A stretch of 64,000 nt of DNA from Methanothrix sp. (GCA_029907715.1 JARYLI010000001.1:62001-126000), one strand, 5' to 3'. Positions 45,817 through 55,123 are shown, numbered from the stretch's first letter. Notes: generated from the sequence alone by a model not told the origin. A program made the numbers and translations.

Positions 45817-45838
45817 CGGAAGCTGGTTGGCATATGGG

Positions 45839-45846
45839 ATATTTAT
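45839..45846 (-). promoter_or_regulatory. TATA box for LysE-like gene
   Basis: ATAAATAT read on the minus strand, 23-30 nt before the ATG at 45816; leaderless promoter of the LysE-SpoIIM-ProS operon. Confidence 0.55.
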
Positions 45847-45993
45847 GCGTTCTCGGCTGGTCCGGAGAATCAACGCATATCCTCTTCGCCAGGCCATCAT
45901 TTTCCGGCTCGGTGGATCTGAAAGGAAAGGGTAATATACAGTCGCGGATTGAAGCACCACCATCTCCATGATAACGCTAAGAGGCTGACTTTG

Positions 45994-48258
45994 ATGGCGA
46001 TCGTTGTTTGGCTTGAAGAGGTGGGAAAGGAGGATATACCTGTAGTCGGAGGAAAGGGCGCGAGCCTGGGCGAGATGATAAACATAGGCATCCCTGTACC
46101 TGGTGGGTTTGCGGTCACTGCACAGGCCTTCCGGCAGTTCATCGAGCGCGCGGGCATTGCGAAGGAGCTCTTCGACTCTCTAAAAGTGGATGTGAACAAC
46201 CCCGAGGATCTCCTTCGTGCAGAGGCCACGGCCAAGAAGATCGTGATGGATGCAGAGGTTCCGGAGGATATAGAGAACGCGATAAAGGAGAGGTACAGAG
46301 AGCTCTGCGAGCGGGAGGGCGAGGAGGTTTTTGTTGCTGTCAGATCCAGCGCGACCGCAGAGGATCTCCCGGATGCTAGCTTCGCCGGTCAGCAGGAGAC
46401 CTACCTGAATGTGAGGGGAGCGGATGCTGTATTTGAGGCGGTGAAAAAGTGCTGGGCATCCCTTTACGGCGCCAGGGCGATATTCTACAGGGTTGAGCAG
46501 GGATTCGAGCATGAGAAGGTCAACCTCTCCGCGATAGTGCAGAAGATGGTTGACTCCGAGAAGTCAGGGGTCATGTTCAGCTCCCAGCCGAGCACAGGCG
46601 AGCCACTCGTTGTGATTGAGGCAGCATGGGGCCTGGGAGAGGCGGTGGTCAGCGGCAGTGTGTCTCCCGACAACTATGTGGTCGACAGATCCTCCAAGAA
46701 GATAGTCCACAAGATGATCGCCACGAAGGAGATCATGATCGTAAGGGATCCAGTTACGTCAAAGACCGTGACAGTGTCGGTGCCACCGGAGAAGAGGGAG
46801 GCACAGGTTCTGACCGAGAGCGAGATACTTGATCTCGCGAAGTATGCGGAGATCCTGGAGAGGCACTACGGCATACCTCAGGATATCGAGTGGGGTATAG
46901 AGAAGAACAAGATTTACATCCTCCAGTCGAGGCCGATAACCACAATAGCCAAGGGCGCTCCAAAGGCCGGAGCAGAGGCTTCCGGCGCAGCCAGGGTCCT
47001 GGTCACGGGGCTCGGAGCATCCCCAGGCACTGCAACCGGCACTGTGAGGATCATCTCGGGAGTCAAGGACCTGGAGAAGATAAAGGACGGGGACATAATG
47101 GTCACCCGCATGACCATGCCAGATATGGTTCCTGCAATGAGACGGGCCGGCGCCATAGTCACGGACGAGGGGGGCATGGCATGTCATGCTGCCATAGTGA
47201 GCCGCGAGCTCGGCTGTCCTGCAGTTGTGGGAACAAAGAACGCCACAAAGGTGCTCAGGGATGGGATGGTTGTCACCGTCGATGGCACCAAGGGCCAGGT
47301 CTACGAGGGAAAGGTGGCTGTGGCCGAGGAGAAGAAGTTGCAGCCGGTCGCTGTGGCCTACAAGCCTGTGACAGCGACAGAGGTCAAGGTCAACATCAGT
47401 GAGCCCACGAGAGCACAGGCCGCAGCCGCAACGATGGCAGATGGTGTGGGTCTTCTCAGAATAGAGCACATGATCCTCGGGCTCGGAAAGACGCCTAACT
47501 ACTACATAAGGTCCGGGCGGAGCGAGGAGTACGTCGATGAGCTCGTCAGGAACATCAGGATAGTGGCAGACGCATTCTATCCAAAGCCGGTGTGGGTGAG
47601 AACCCTTGATGCGCCCACGGATGAGTTCCGCGCGATGGAGGGCGGCGAGAACGAGCCGGTTGAGCACAACCCGATGCTCGGCTGGCGCGGGATACGCAGG
47701 GATCTCACAGAGGTGGAGCACTTCCGCCTGGAGATAAGGGCGTTCAAGAAGCTCCACGAGCTCGGCCTCACGAATGTGGGTATCATGCTTCCCATGGTCC
47801 AGCACGTGAGCGAGCTGAGAAGGGCGAAGGAGATAATGGTCGAGGAGGGCCTGGATCTGAGCAGGATCGATGTGGGGATAATGGTCGAGACTCCGGCTGC
47901 TGCGCTCACAATCGATGATTTCATAGAGGAGGGCCTGGACTTCATATCGTTCGGCACAAACGATCTCACGCAGTACACGCTCGCTGTGGACAGGAACAAC
48001 GAGAACGTTGCCGGCCTCTACTCTGAGATGCATCCAGCTGTCATCAAACTCATAGAGTATGTTGTGGAGCGGTGCAAGAAGGCCGGCGTCAAGACATCGA
48101 TATGCGGCCAGGCGGGATCCTACCCGGAGATGGCCAGGCGGCTTGTTGAGATTGGCATCGACAGCATATCCGCGAACATCGATGCGGTGGCTGCTGTGAG
48201 GGAGGCAGTGGCAAGGGCAGAGCTCTCGATACTCCTGGAGGCTGCAAGGAATCGATGA
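45994..48258 (+). CDS. ppsA: Phosphoenolpyruvate synthase
   Basis: The 754-residue enzyme converts pyruvate and ATP to PEP, AMP and phosphate, the entry into gluconeogenesis for an organism living on acetate. N-terminal ATP-grasp half opens VVWLEEVGKEDIPVVGGKGA; the phosphohistidine domain has TDEGGMACHAAIVSRELG; the C-terminal PEP/pyruvate barrel ends with SICGQAGSYPEMARRL. ATG 45994 begins the homologous region; GAGGCTG lies before it. The last bases overlap the mfnA start (ATGA). Confidence 0.95.
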   Translation: MAIVVWLEEVGKEDIPVVGGKGASLGEMINIGIPVPGGFAVTAQAFRQFIERAGIAKELFDSLKVDVNNPEDLLRAEATAKKIVMDAEVPEDIENAIKERYRELCEREGEEVFVAVRSSATAEDLPDASFAGQQETYLNVRGADAVFEAVKKCWASLYGARAIFYRVEQGFEHEKVNLSAIVQKMVDSEKSGVMFSSQPSTGEPLVVIEAAWGLGEAVVSGSVSPDNYVVDRSSKKIVHKMIATKEIMIVRDPVTSKTVTVSVPPEKREAQVLTESEILDLAKYAEILERHYGIPQDIEWGIEKNKIYILQSRPITTIAKGAPKAGAEASGAARVLVTGLGASPGTATGTVRIISGVKDLEKIKDGDIMVTRMTMPDMVPAMRRAGAIVTDEGGMACHAAIVSRELGCPAVVGTKNATKVLRDGMVVTVDGTKGQVYEGKVAVAEEKKLQPVAVAYKPVTATEVKVNISEPTRAQAAAATMADGVGLLRIEHMILGLGKTPNYYIRSGRSEEYVDELVRNIRIVADAFYPKPVWVRTLDAPTDEFRAMEGGENEPVEHNPMLGWRGIRRDLTEVEHFRLEIRAFKKLHELGLTNVGIMLPMVQHVSELRRAKEIMVEEGLDLSRIDVGIMVETPAAALTIDDFIEEGLDFISFGTNDLTQYTLAVDRNNENVAGLYSEMHPAVIKLIEYVVERCKKAGVKTSICGQAGSYPEMARRLVEIGIDSISANIDAVAAVREAVARAELSILLEAARNR

Positions 48259-49403
48259 TGTACACGTTCCCGGAGAGGGGTCTGTCAGAGGAGATGGTCA
48301 CGGATCTCCTGAGAGAGATGCGCGGAAGGGACTGCTCCTATGACCATCTCCTCTCCACCATGTGCACCCGCCCCCATCCCGTGGCGGTGAGAGCATACAC
48401 CATGTTCCTGGAGACCAACCTGGGCGACCCCGGGCTCTTTCCGGGGACAGCGGAGATTGAGCGCAGGGTTGTTGGCATTCTCGGATCTTTACTGGGATGC
48501 TCCGACGCGGCAGGCTACATATCAACAGGTGGCACCGAGTCGAACATCCAGGCGATACGCGCCGCGAGGAACTCATCGGGCAGGCGCGATGGGAACATAG
48601 TCGTTCCTAGATCGGCGCATTTCTCCTTCGATAAGATCGCGGATCTCCTCAACCTAGAGGTGAGGAAGGCCGAGCTCGATGATATGCTCAGGGTGGATGT
48701 CGGGGATGTCGAGAGGCTGATCGACGAGCGTACGGTCTGTCTTGTTGGCATCGCCGGGACCACAGAGTTCGGCCAGGTGGATCCGATAGAGGATCTGGCA
48801 GAGCTTGCGATCGAGAACAACATACCCCTTCATGTGGATGCTGCATTCGGCGGGTTTGTGCTGCCGTTCCTTGACAGAAACTACCACTGGGATTTCAGGG
48901 TTGATGGGGTGCAGTCGATAACCATCGATCCACACAAGATGGGCATGAGTCCGATTCCGGCGGGCGGATTGATCTTCAGGAGCTCAGATCCTGTCAGGCG
49001 GCTGGAGACAGAGACATACTACCTGACGGTCGCGAGACAGGCATCGCTGACGGGCACGAGAAGCGGGGCTGCCGCTGCAGCCACATACGCTGTGATCATG
49101 CATCTAGGCACTGATGGTTACAGAAGGGTCGTCAGGAGATGCATGGAGATGACGGAGCATCTAGTGTCAGAAGCCCGTGCAATGGGCGTAGAGCCTGTCA
49201 TCGAGCCCGTGATGAACGTCGTCGCGCTGAAGATCGATGATCCTCCCGGGGTCAGGAGGGCGCTGCTTGAGAGGGGCTGGCACGTCTCGATGACCCGAGA
49301 GCCAAAGGCGCTGAGGCTCATACTGATGCCGCACATGACTGAGGAGAATCTCGATCTGTTCCTGGATGATATGAAGGACGTGATCTCCTCCACGAGGTCC
49401 TGA
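48255..49403 (+). CDS. mfnA: Tyrosine/aspartate decarboxylase
   Basis: This 382-residue PLP enzyme matches archaeal MfnA: GLFPGTAEIERRVVGILG, STGGTESNIQAI, HVDAAFGGFVLPF and the PLP lysine in TIDPHKMGM. MfnA makes tyramine for methanofuran, and some archaeal forms also decarboxylate aspartate to beta-alanine for coenzyme A. The 4-bp overlap with ppsA implies translational coupling. Together with the likely mfnD 5 kb away it supports an active methanofuran pathway. Confidence 0.93.
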   Translation: MMYTFPERGLSEEMVTDLLREMRGRDCSYDHLLSTMCTRPHPVAVRAYTMFLETNLGDPGLFPGTAEIERRVVGILGSLLGCSDAAGYISTGGTESNIQAIRAARNSSGRRDGNIVVPRSAHFSFDKIADLLNLEVRKAELDDMLRVDVGDVERLIDERTVCLVGIAGTTEFGQVDPIEDLAELAIENNIPLHVDAAFGGFVLPFLDRNYHWDFRVDGVQSITIDPHKMGMSPIPAGGLIFRSSDPVRRLETETYYLTVARQASLTGTRSGAAAAATYAVIMHLGTDGYRRVVRRCMEMTEHLVSEARAMGVEPVIEPVMNVVALKIDDPPGVRRALLERGWHVSMTREPKALRLILMPHMTEENLDLFLDDMKDVISSTRS

Positions 49404-49533
49404 TAAACAGCGCAAGGACTCCTGAAAGCCCAAATTTTCGATCACGATAAAAATAACCATCGACCTGAGGGGTCCTGAGAAGGAGGCTGACATCCCAGCG
49501 TGCCCACGCATCGCTTGGGAGAGATGCTGCCTT

Positions 49534-49658
49534 CGCTCTTATCCATCTGATAACTTGTCCGCAGAGGCACCGGTCCTGCTATGCGCTACTGACGAGCAAA
49601 TGGGGTGCATTCAGCAACCGTCTTGGATGTCCTTCAAGTTGCTGAATACATAAGAGCG
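49534..49658 (-). mobile_element. E1 element copy i (125 bp)
   Basis: Intact termini CGCTCTTAT and ATAAGAGCG with perfect 8-bp duplications GCTGCCTT at 49526-49533 and 49659-49666. It lies between the convergent mfnA and dph2 genes. Confidence 0.88.
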
Positions 49659-49672
49659 GCTGCCTTAATGGG

Positions 49673-50680
49673 TCACGTGCTCCCGGTCTCCCCGCATGCC
49701 TCGAGGATCTCGTCGAAGGTGTAATCATTTCTCATTCCAAGCGCGATCTCGAACTCTGGCGGTGTGAGAACAGGAACGCTGTACCTGCGTGCGTCATCCA
49801 GAGCGATGCGCGGGCATGCTGTCGAGACCACCGCCTCGAGGCCGAGATCGAGAACCCTCTCAGGCTCGATCCTGTCAATGTAAACATCAAGCATGTTCTT
49901 TCCCTTCGATCTCCCGAGAGAGCTGAGCCTCCTCGCCGTCACGCATCTTCTCTGGCCCGGCTTCTTCGATATCAGGATCCCGATGCTCTTCGCATCTGAT
50001 GCTCTGGCGATTATCCCGTACCTCCACCGGAGGAAATCATGCGTCTCGATCTCCCCCACCGAGCCTGTGACAGGATCCGCGGCTATCACCCGCATGCCTG
50101 TCGCCATCGAGAGTCCCAGCGGATGGAATCTGCCGGTGCCTATGAAGAGAGCCTCCTCTGCCCCGACCCTCGCGGCCGCATAGCAACAGCCGAGAACCTG
50201 TCCGATATGCCTGGTTCGAGGAGATGGCCCGCCTGCGAGGGCCTCGATGCCATGCGATCGCATCATACAAATCACGCGATCGATCATGTGAGCATGCTGG
50301 ACGGTTGTGCAGACAGCCACCCTCTTTTTCGTGAAAAATTCAAGCGATCTCTCCACGACCTCGGTGACATCATCTGGCATCCTCGCCTCGATGTAAACAA
50401 TCCTGTCGCTCAGTCTCTCGCACATCTCCGAGTGGCCTATGTGCAGCATCAGGTCGACCGTGCTGCAGAGCTGGAGATCGATATCACATGCACCATAGCA
50501 CGGATCCCCTGATACCAGGACCTCAGCGCCGGTCTCCTCTATGATTCTTGATATCGCTGGGGCGGATCTCTTCAGGCCGTCGGGAACCTGAACGCCGACC
50601 CTCCTGACTCCAGCTCTTTTTATGATGCTGAGGGCCCTCTCGAGATCGATCTCGTAGCCGGAGATGATAATCAGAACCAC
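49673..50680 (-). CDS. dph2: Diphthamide biosynthesis protein Dph2
   Basis: About 335 residues from GTG 50680. Three domains each contribute one cysteine to a 4Fe-4S cluster that cleaves SAM in a non-canonical way: GDPCYGACD, QVLGCCYA and VVSTACPRI. The enzyme transfers an aminocarboxypropyl group to the diphthamide histidine of elongation factor 2. The start overlaps fen1 by 10 bp. Confidence 0.92.
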   Translation of the reverse strand: MVLIIISGYEIDLERALSIIKRAGVRRVGVQVPDGLKRSAPAISRIIEETGAEVLVSGDPCYGACDIDLQLCSTVDLMLHIGHSEMCERLSDRIVYIEARMPDDVTEVVERSLEFFTKKRVAVCTTVQHAHMIDRVICMMRSHGIEALAGGPSPRTRHIGQVLGCCYAAARVGAEEALFIGTGRFHPLGLSMATGMRVIAADPVTGSVGEIETHDFLRWRYGIIARASDAKSIGILISKKPGQRRCVTARRLSSLGRSKGKNMLDVYIDRIEPERVLDLGLEAVVSTACPRIALDDARRYSVPVLTPPEFEIALGMRNDYTFDEILEACGETGST

Positions 50681-51681
50681 CTCTCGAGCGTGCACTGCCC
50701 TGCTCGGTACGATGCACTCAACCTGTCGACTGCCTTTCTGACCCTCTCCTCCGAGAAGTCCCGCTCGTCACATAAAAATTTAATAATCTCCTCGATCCTG
50801 GGCTTCTTCATCCTCAGCTCATAGCTCTCTGTGACCTCCGGATGCAGGAAGATATCCCGTACCTCCTGGAGATTCTCGATGCTCTCCCCCAGCGCATCGA
50901 GCACGGCCTCCAGGCATCCATGCTCTCTTATCAGCTTTAGAGCTCTCTTCGGACCCACCTTCTGAAGTCCCCTGTTGTAATCGGTGCCGCACATTATCCC
51001 TATATCCACAAGCTGTTCCCTGCTTATCCCGAGCCTTGTGAGCTCTTCCTCCAGGATTATGACCTCAGGCGGGACATCGATGTACACATTCTTCCTGGGA
51101 ATCTTCCTCCTGCCGGTGATCGCGATGTTCCTCACGACCCTGGGCGCGCCGAACAGAAGGGCGTCGTAGTCCTGAGATGCCACATAATCAACATCCCCTC
51201 GGATCGCCATGAAGGCAGCCTGTGCCTCGCCTTCTGATGGAGCCTGTACATACGGGATTCCCATGGCGTCCAGGAGCCTTATGGAGTCATGGAGTATCTC
51301 GCTGTTTATCCTGGTGGCGGCCTGTGCATACCTGAAGCTCTCAGCACCTGTGGCTATCGCCTCCTGCAGCTGGATCTCCGCAGCCTCCCTCATCTGAGCC
51401 CTGGCAGCCAGCGTCCCGGCCTTGAGCTCTGGGGGTCTCCCATCGAAGACGAATGCAACCCTGATCCCGGCCTCCATGAGGTTTGTCATGCGGTAGAGCA
51501 ATCCCGAGAGATGCGATGTTATCCTTCCAGATGAGTCCATGAGAGGTGTGCCGTCGGGCTGTCTTATGGTTGAGAGAAACTGGTAGAGCGTGTTGAAGCC
51601 GTCGACTGCGATCCAGCTTCCTGACAGATCCTCGATCGAGATTTTTTTCCTGTCGAGAATATCTCCGAGATCGACGCCCAT
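50671..51681 (-). CDS. fen1: Flap endonuclease 1
   Basis: The 336-residue nuclease removes 5' flaps in Okazaki fragment maturation and repair. N-terminal MGVDLGDIL, WIAVDGFNTLYQFL, then FVFDGRPPELK, YVQAPSEGEAQAAFM (metal acidic cluster), SQDYDALLFGAPR and GTDYNRGLQKVGPKRALKLI (helix-two-turn-helix). The usual PCNA-binding C-terminal motif appears as RAGQCTLERWF. Full length. Operon order: regulator, fen1, dph2. Confidence 0.95.
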   Translation of the reverse strand: MGVDLGDILDRKKISIEDLSGSWIAVDGFNTLYQFLSTIRQPDGTPLMDSSGRITSHLSGLLYRMTNLMEAGIRVAFVFDGRPPELKAGTLAARAQMREAAEIQLQEAIATGAESFRYAQAATRINSEILHDSIRLLDAMGIPYVQAPSEGEAQAAFMAIRGDVDYVASQDYDALLFGAPRVVRNIAITGRRKIPRKNVYIDVPPEVIILEEELTRLGISREQLVDIGIMCGTDYNRGLQKVGPKRALKLIREHGCLEAVLDALGESIENLQEVRDIFLHPEVTESYELRMKKPRIEEIIKFLCDERDFSEERVRKAVDRLSASYRAGQCTLERWF

Positions 51682-51684
51682 GAG

Positions 51685-52203
51685 TTATACCTCGATCTTC
51701 TTTGCCGCGACCTCTATCGCCCTCTTGACGCTCTCCCTGGGTATTATCGTGGCGACCGGTATTGTGAGAAGCTTTTCGACCGTGGGGCTGACTATCGGGG
51801 CACAGACGACTGCAGCTGCGCCGTCAGATTCTGCCCTTACCGCTGCGATGATCGCCTCTTCGATATTTGTCGCGGAGTACTCGCGGAGCGTGAAGACCTT
51901 ATCCCCGATGCGCATCTTGGTCTCCTCGATCTTGTCGAGAACAGGCCTGGCAGCTATTATCGCTATGAACCTCTCGCCTCCGCCCTCGAGATCCCGAATG
52001 GTCTTCACGATCTGGCGAAGCGTTGTTATATTCGGTTCCCGGTGGCCTGAGAGTATCTTGTAAAGGGTGCTCTGAGGTATGGATGAGATCCTGCTGAACT
52101 CCCTGGTGCTCATCCCCATCTCTGAGATGACCGATTTTATCGCCTCTCTCAGAGCCTCATCCGACTGGAACGCTGCCCTGATGATCCTGTCGGCGTGAGA
52201 CAT
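51685..52203 (-). CDS. HTH transcription regulator with C-terminal sensor-like domain
   Basis: 172 residues. An XRE-type helix-turn-helix at about 29-62 (STREFSRISSIPQSTLYKIL) is followed by a domain with FTLREYSATNIEEAIIAAVRAESDGAAAVVCAP, which resembles the PrpR N-terminal sensor fold. This architecture is conserved in euryarchaea. The stop is 3 bp before fen1, so it may regulate its own fen1-dph2 operon. Effector not known. Confidence 0.85.
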   Translation of the reverse strand: MSHADRIIRAAFQSDEALREAIKSVISEMGMSTREFSRISSIPQSTLYKILSGHREPNITTLRQIVKTIRDLEGGGERFIAIIAARPVLDKIEETKMRIGDKVFTLREYSATNIEEAIIAAVRAESDGAAAVVCAPIVSPTVEKLLTIPVATIIPRESVKRAIEVAAKKIEV

Positions 52204-52315
52204 AATGATGGATGAGATCGCTGCGTATTTCTACTTTTGGGATAATGACATCTGGAGTTTCGCATTTGTGGTCAGCAACTTTATCTCATGCGGGCTGATT
52301 GGGGGATGCATATTA

Positions 52316-52426
52316 TAGTATTCCGCATAAGTTGCTATAATATAGCATTTCACATAAAATCATCTATGAAGTATGACATATCCAGTAGATTTTAAATGGA
52401 TTTACATGAAGTGACGCAAAGGACTA
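52316..52426 (+). mobile_element. E3 element copy (111 bp)
   Basis: TAGTATTCCGC to GGACTA, flanked by TA on both sides (52314-52315 and 52427-52428). Identical to the copy nested at 21836-21946. An internal TGCTATAATATAGCA palindrome lies near its left end. Confidence 0.85.
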
Positions 52427-52539
52427 TAACTACCGGGAGAGCGTAGCAGGACCAATATGTCTGAGGATTCCATTTACACGTATCTTCATCTCGGCATCTG
52501 GCTTTGATTGTTTATCTGGCATATTTGGAGCCAAAATTT

Positions 52540-52661
52540 AAACATGCTCAATATGTGAGGTAAATTGCCCTCTTGGCGGATTTCTGTATAAACGACTATG
52601 CCCGATGATAGGGCCTCACTTGATCAGTAACTCAAGTACGCTCACGATATTGAGCAAATAC
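52540..52661 (+). mobile_element. E2 element copy c (122 bp)
   Basis: AAACATGCTCAATA to TATTGAGCAAATAC, matching the E2 copies near 8.9 and 21.8 kb along its whole length. Flanking 8-mers do not match, so the target duplication was lost. Confidence 0.8.
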
Positions 52662-52754
52662 AACCAATGGAAAATATAGTGTGAACCGGCTGGCTCGACG
52701 CTCCTCCAGATCGCTCAAAGTCGTGCTTAAAATCAATCATCTGGCTTATAACTA

Positions 52755-53126
52755 TCATTTGTATTCCCATGGAACTATGTAAACCTTGTCTCCCTCGCGC
52801 CTGCCCTTCACGAGCTGGCAGTGCCGCAGGATCGCGATCTCATTCTCCAGCTCCTGTGGAGACAGCCCCAGCTCTGCCTGGAGATCCTCCCGCGTGACCT
52901 TTCTTGAGCACACCAGATTGTACAGTCTCTTCTGGATCTCTGTTAGACCCTCATCGCCCTTGAGGCCATGCATCTTCCTGAACGTCCTCGCCGAGTACTC
53001 GCCCCAGGGATCGCACACGCGTATCCTGTGGCTCGCCTCGATATAGCAGTCCTCGCAGAGCGTCTCTCCGTCATGTATGTAGATCTCGTCCTCCTCAAGA
53101 TCCCGACCGCACATCTGGCATTTCAT
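52755..53126 (-). CDS. Zinc-finger plus winged-helix protein
   Basis: 123 residues. N-terminal LIM-like zinc knuckles CQMCGRDL and CEDCYIEASH (1-35), then a helical winged-helix-like part (about 62-118: TEIQKRLYNLVCSRKVTREDLQAELGLSPQELENEI) ending in a beta wing (KGRREGDKVYIVPW). Probably binds DNA or RNA in transcription or translation control. Conserved-looking in euryarchaea; no exact role known. Confidence 0.78.
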   Translation of the reverse strand: MKCQMCGRDLEEDEIYIHDGETLCEDCYIEASHRIRVCDPWGEYSARTFRKMHGLKGDEGLTEIQKRLYNLVCSRKVTREDLQAELGLSPQELENEIAILRHCQLVKGRREGDKVYIVPWEYK

Positions 53127-53297
53127 GGGGCTTGAATCTTATTTTCTAGCTTAAAAATATTACTCAGAATGCCGGCATATCTCCAGCCAGATCCTCTGAG
53201 GATCCGTACCGTCCGGTGTGTTCTGTTCCAAGAACCAGAGTGTCAGAGTGTGACCAGGATGCTGTCCCTATTCTGAGACTCGGCCATATGCTCTCGG

Positions 53298-53921
53298 TCA
53301 GGATTGTCCTGAATTTCCTCTTGCATAATTCAGAATCAGAAAGACCCTCTGGATCACGGTCAGGTTTGCGAGCAGTGCTGTGATAGTTAACATGAGCACC
53401 ACAAGATCCATGCTGTACAGCCCTGCGATTATGCATGCGTAGAGCAGCATCAGACGCTCCGCCCTCTCCAGAAGCCCGCCCATCCTCCTGAGCGCCTCCT
53501 GATCTCTGACCAGACCTCTGTGATCTGCATAGGCCCTGACGAAGCTTGTCATGAGGGATCCGAAGATGAGGAGAGAAAAAAGCAAAGAGAGTCTCAGGTC
53601 GATGCGACCGCCGAGGTAGAGCATTAGCCCGACGATGAGCATTATCTCCACATACCTGTCTATCACCCCATCTATGTATGCGCCGAGAAACGTGACCGTG
53701 CCGGTCGCCCTCGCAACAGCTCCATCGATGACATCCATGGCACCGGCTGCCAGAAACATCAGCAGTCCTGCGATCGGATCACCTCTCCCCAGGAGCAGCA
53801 TGCCAGCGAATGCAAACGGCAGGGAGAACACAGACCACGCTATGGGGTGGAGGCCAAGCCTTGCGAAGGGCCTGAGCAATCCATCCGTTCTCTCCCTCCT
53901 GAGAAACCGGGATCTGAGCAT
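53298..53921 (-). CDS. CDP-alcohol phosphatidyltransferase (archaeal phospholipid synthesis)
   Basis: 207 residues from ATG 53921. The catalytic signature D-x2-DG-x2-AR-x8-G-x3-D-x3-D is present: DVIDGAVARATGTVTFLGAYIDGVID. Six membrane helices. In archaea this family attaches inositol phosphate or a similar head group to CDP-archaeol. The start follows 11 bp after the aminotransferase stop, in an operon with Lrp and the aminotransferase. Confidence 0.88.
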   Translation of the reverse strand: MLRSRFLRRERTDGLLRPFARLGLHPIAWSVFSLPFAFAGMLLLGRGDPIAGLLMFLAAGAMDVIDGAVARATGTVTFLGAYIDGVIDRYVEIMLIVGLMLYLGGRIDLRLSLLFSLLIFGSLMTSFVRAYADHRGLVRDQEALRRMGGLLERAERLMLLYACIIAGLYSMDLVVLMLTITALLANLTVIQRVFLILNYARGNSGQS

Positions 53922-53932
53922 CAGCCCACCTG

Positions 53933-55123
53933 CTACAGCCCGCTCAGAAATGTCTCGATCCTGTCCAGCGCCTCTATCAGCTCCTCCCTGGATGTGGCAT
54001 AGGAGCACCTCAAAAATCCCTCGCCGCTCTGTCCAAAGACATTCCCGGGAACGACCGCGACCTTCTGCTCCCTGAGCAGGCGCTCTGCAAAGGCTTCTGA
54101 GGACAACCCTGTATCCATGATTGAGGGGAACGCGTAGAAGGCACCCTGCGGCTCTATGCACGGCATCCCTATCCTGTTCAGTCCGGAGACGAATAGCCGC
54201 CTTCGGAGGTTGTACTCGTGCTTCATCTTGAGCATCTCCTCCTCTCCATGCAGGAGGGCCTCGATGGCTGCCATCTGCGACATTATCGGGGCACAGAGCA
54301 TCGTGTACTGGTGGATCTTTGTCATGGCGCCTATGATCCTCGGATCGCCGAGCGCATAGCCTATCCGCCAGCCGGTCATGGCATGCGACTTCGACAGGCC
54401 GTTGAGTATGATCGTCCTCTCGCCCATCCCATCGAGCTGTGCGAAGCTTGCATGCGTCCCTGAGTATGTGAGGATGCTGTAGACCTCATCAGATATGACG
54501 AGAAGGTCGTGCTCAATAACCAGATCTGCTATATCCTCAAGATTGCTGCGTGTCATTATCGCGCCCGTCGGGTTGTTCGGATAGCTCAGTACCAGAGCTT
54601 TGGTTTTCTCGGTGATCGCCGGCAGGATCGATTCTGGAGTGACCCTGAACCCATCATCTATCCTTGTGGATACCTGCCGGGGCACGCCGCCTGCCAGTAT
54701 TATGTCCGGAACGTATGCGACATAACAGGGCTCAGGCACTATCACCTCATCCCCGGGATTGAGCGTCGCCCTGAACGCAAGATCCACAGCCTCGCTTACA
54801 CCCGTGGTCACGAGTATCTGGTCGCCGGGATCGTAATCGAGGCCCAGATGCTCCTTCGTGAAATCTGCGATGGCCTCACGCAGCTCGGGCATCCCCTTGT
54901 TGGACGTGTATGATGTGTAGCCTGACTCGAGAGAGTATATGCAGGCTTCCCTGACGTGCCATGGCGTGACGAAGTCCGGCTCGCCGACCCCTAGGCTTAT
55001 CGCCTCGTCCATCTCATTCACAAGATCGAAGAATCTCCGGATCCCGGACGGCGGCAGATCTCTAACAGTCCGGGAGAGATGGGCCTCGGCATTCCATGCT
55101 GGAACCTCTCTGAGAATTGTCAT
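53933..55123 (-). CDS. PLP aminotransferase, aspartate/aromatic class I fold
   Basis: This 396-residue enzyme has ISLGVGEPDFVTP, LVLSYPNNPTGAIM (PLP-binding N-P-T), SDEVYSILTY, and the PLP lysine in NGLSKSHAMTGWRIGY. The archaeal branch usually acts on aspartate, aromatic or alanine-type amino acids; the exact donor is not clear. ATG 55123 overlaps the Lrp stop by 4 bp, so the regulator and enzyme are coupled. Confidence 0.92.
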   Translation of the reverse strand: MTILREVPAWNAEAHLSRTVRDLPPSGIRRFFDLVNEMDEAISLGVGEPDFVTPWHVREACIYSLESGYTSYTSNKGMPELREAIADFTKEHLGLDYDPGDQILVTTGVSEAVDLAFRATLNPGDEVIVPEPCYVAYVPDIILAGGVPRQVSTRIDDGFRVTPESILPAITEKTKALVLSYPNNPTGAIMTRSNLEDIADLVIEHDLLVISDEVYSILTYSGTHASFAQLDGMGERTIILNGLSKSHAMTGWRIGYALGDPRIIGAMTKIHQYTMLCAPIMSQMAAIEALLHGEEEMLKMKHEYNLRRRLFVSGLNRIGMPCIEPQGAFYAFPSIMDTGLSSEAFAERLLREQKVAVVPGNVFGQSGEGFLRCSYATSREELIEALDRIETFLSGL

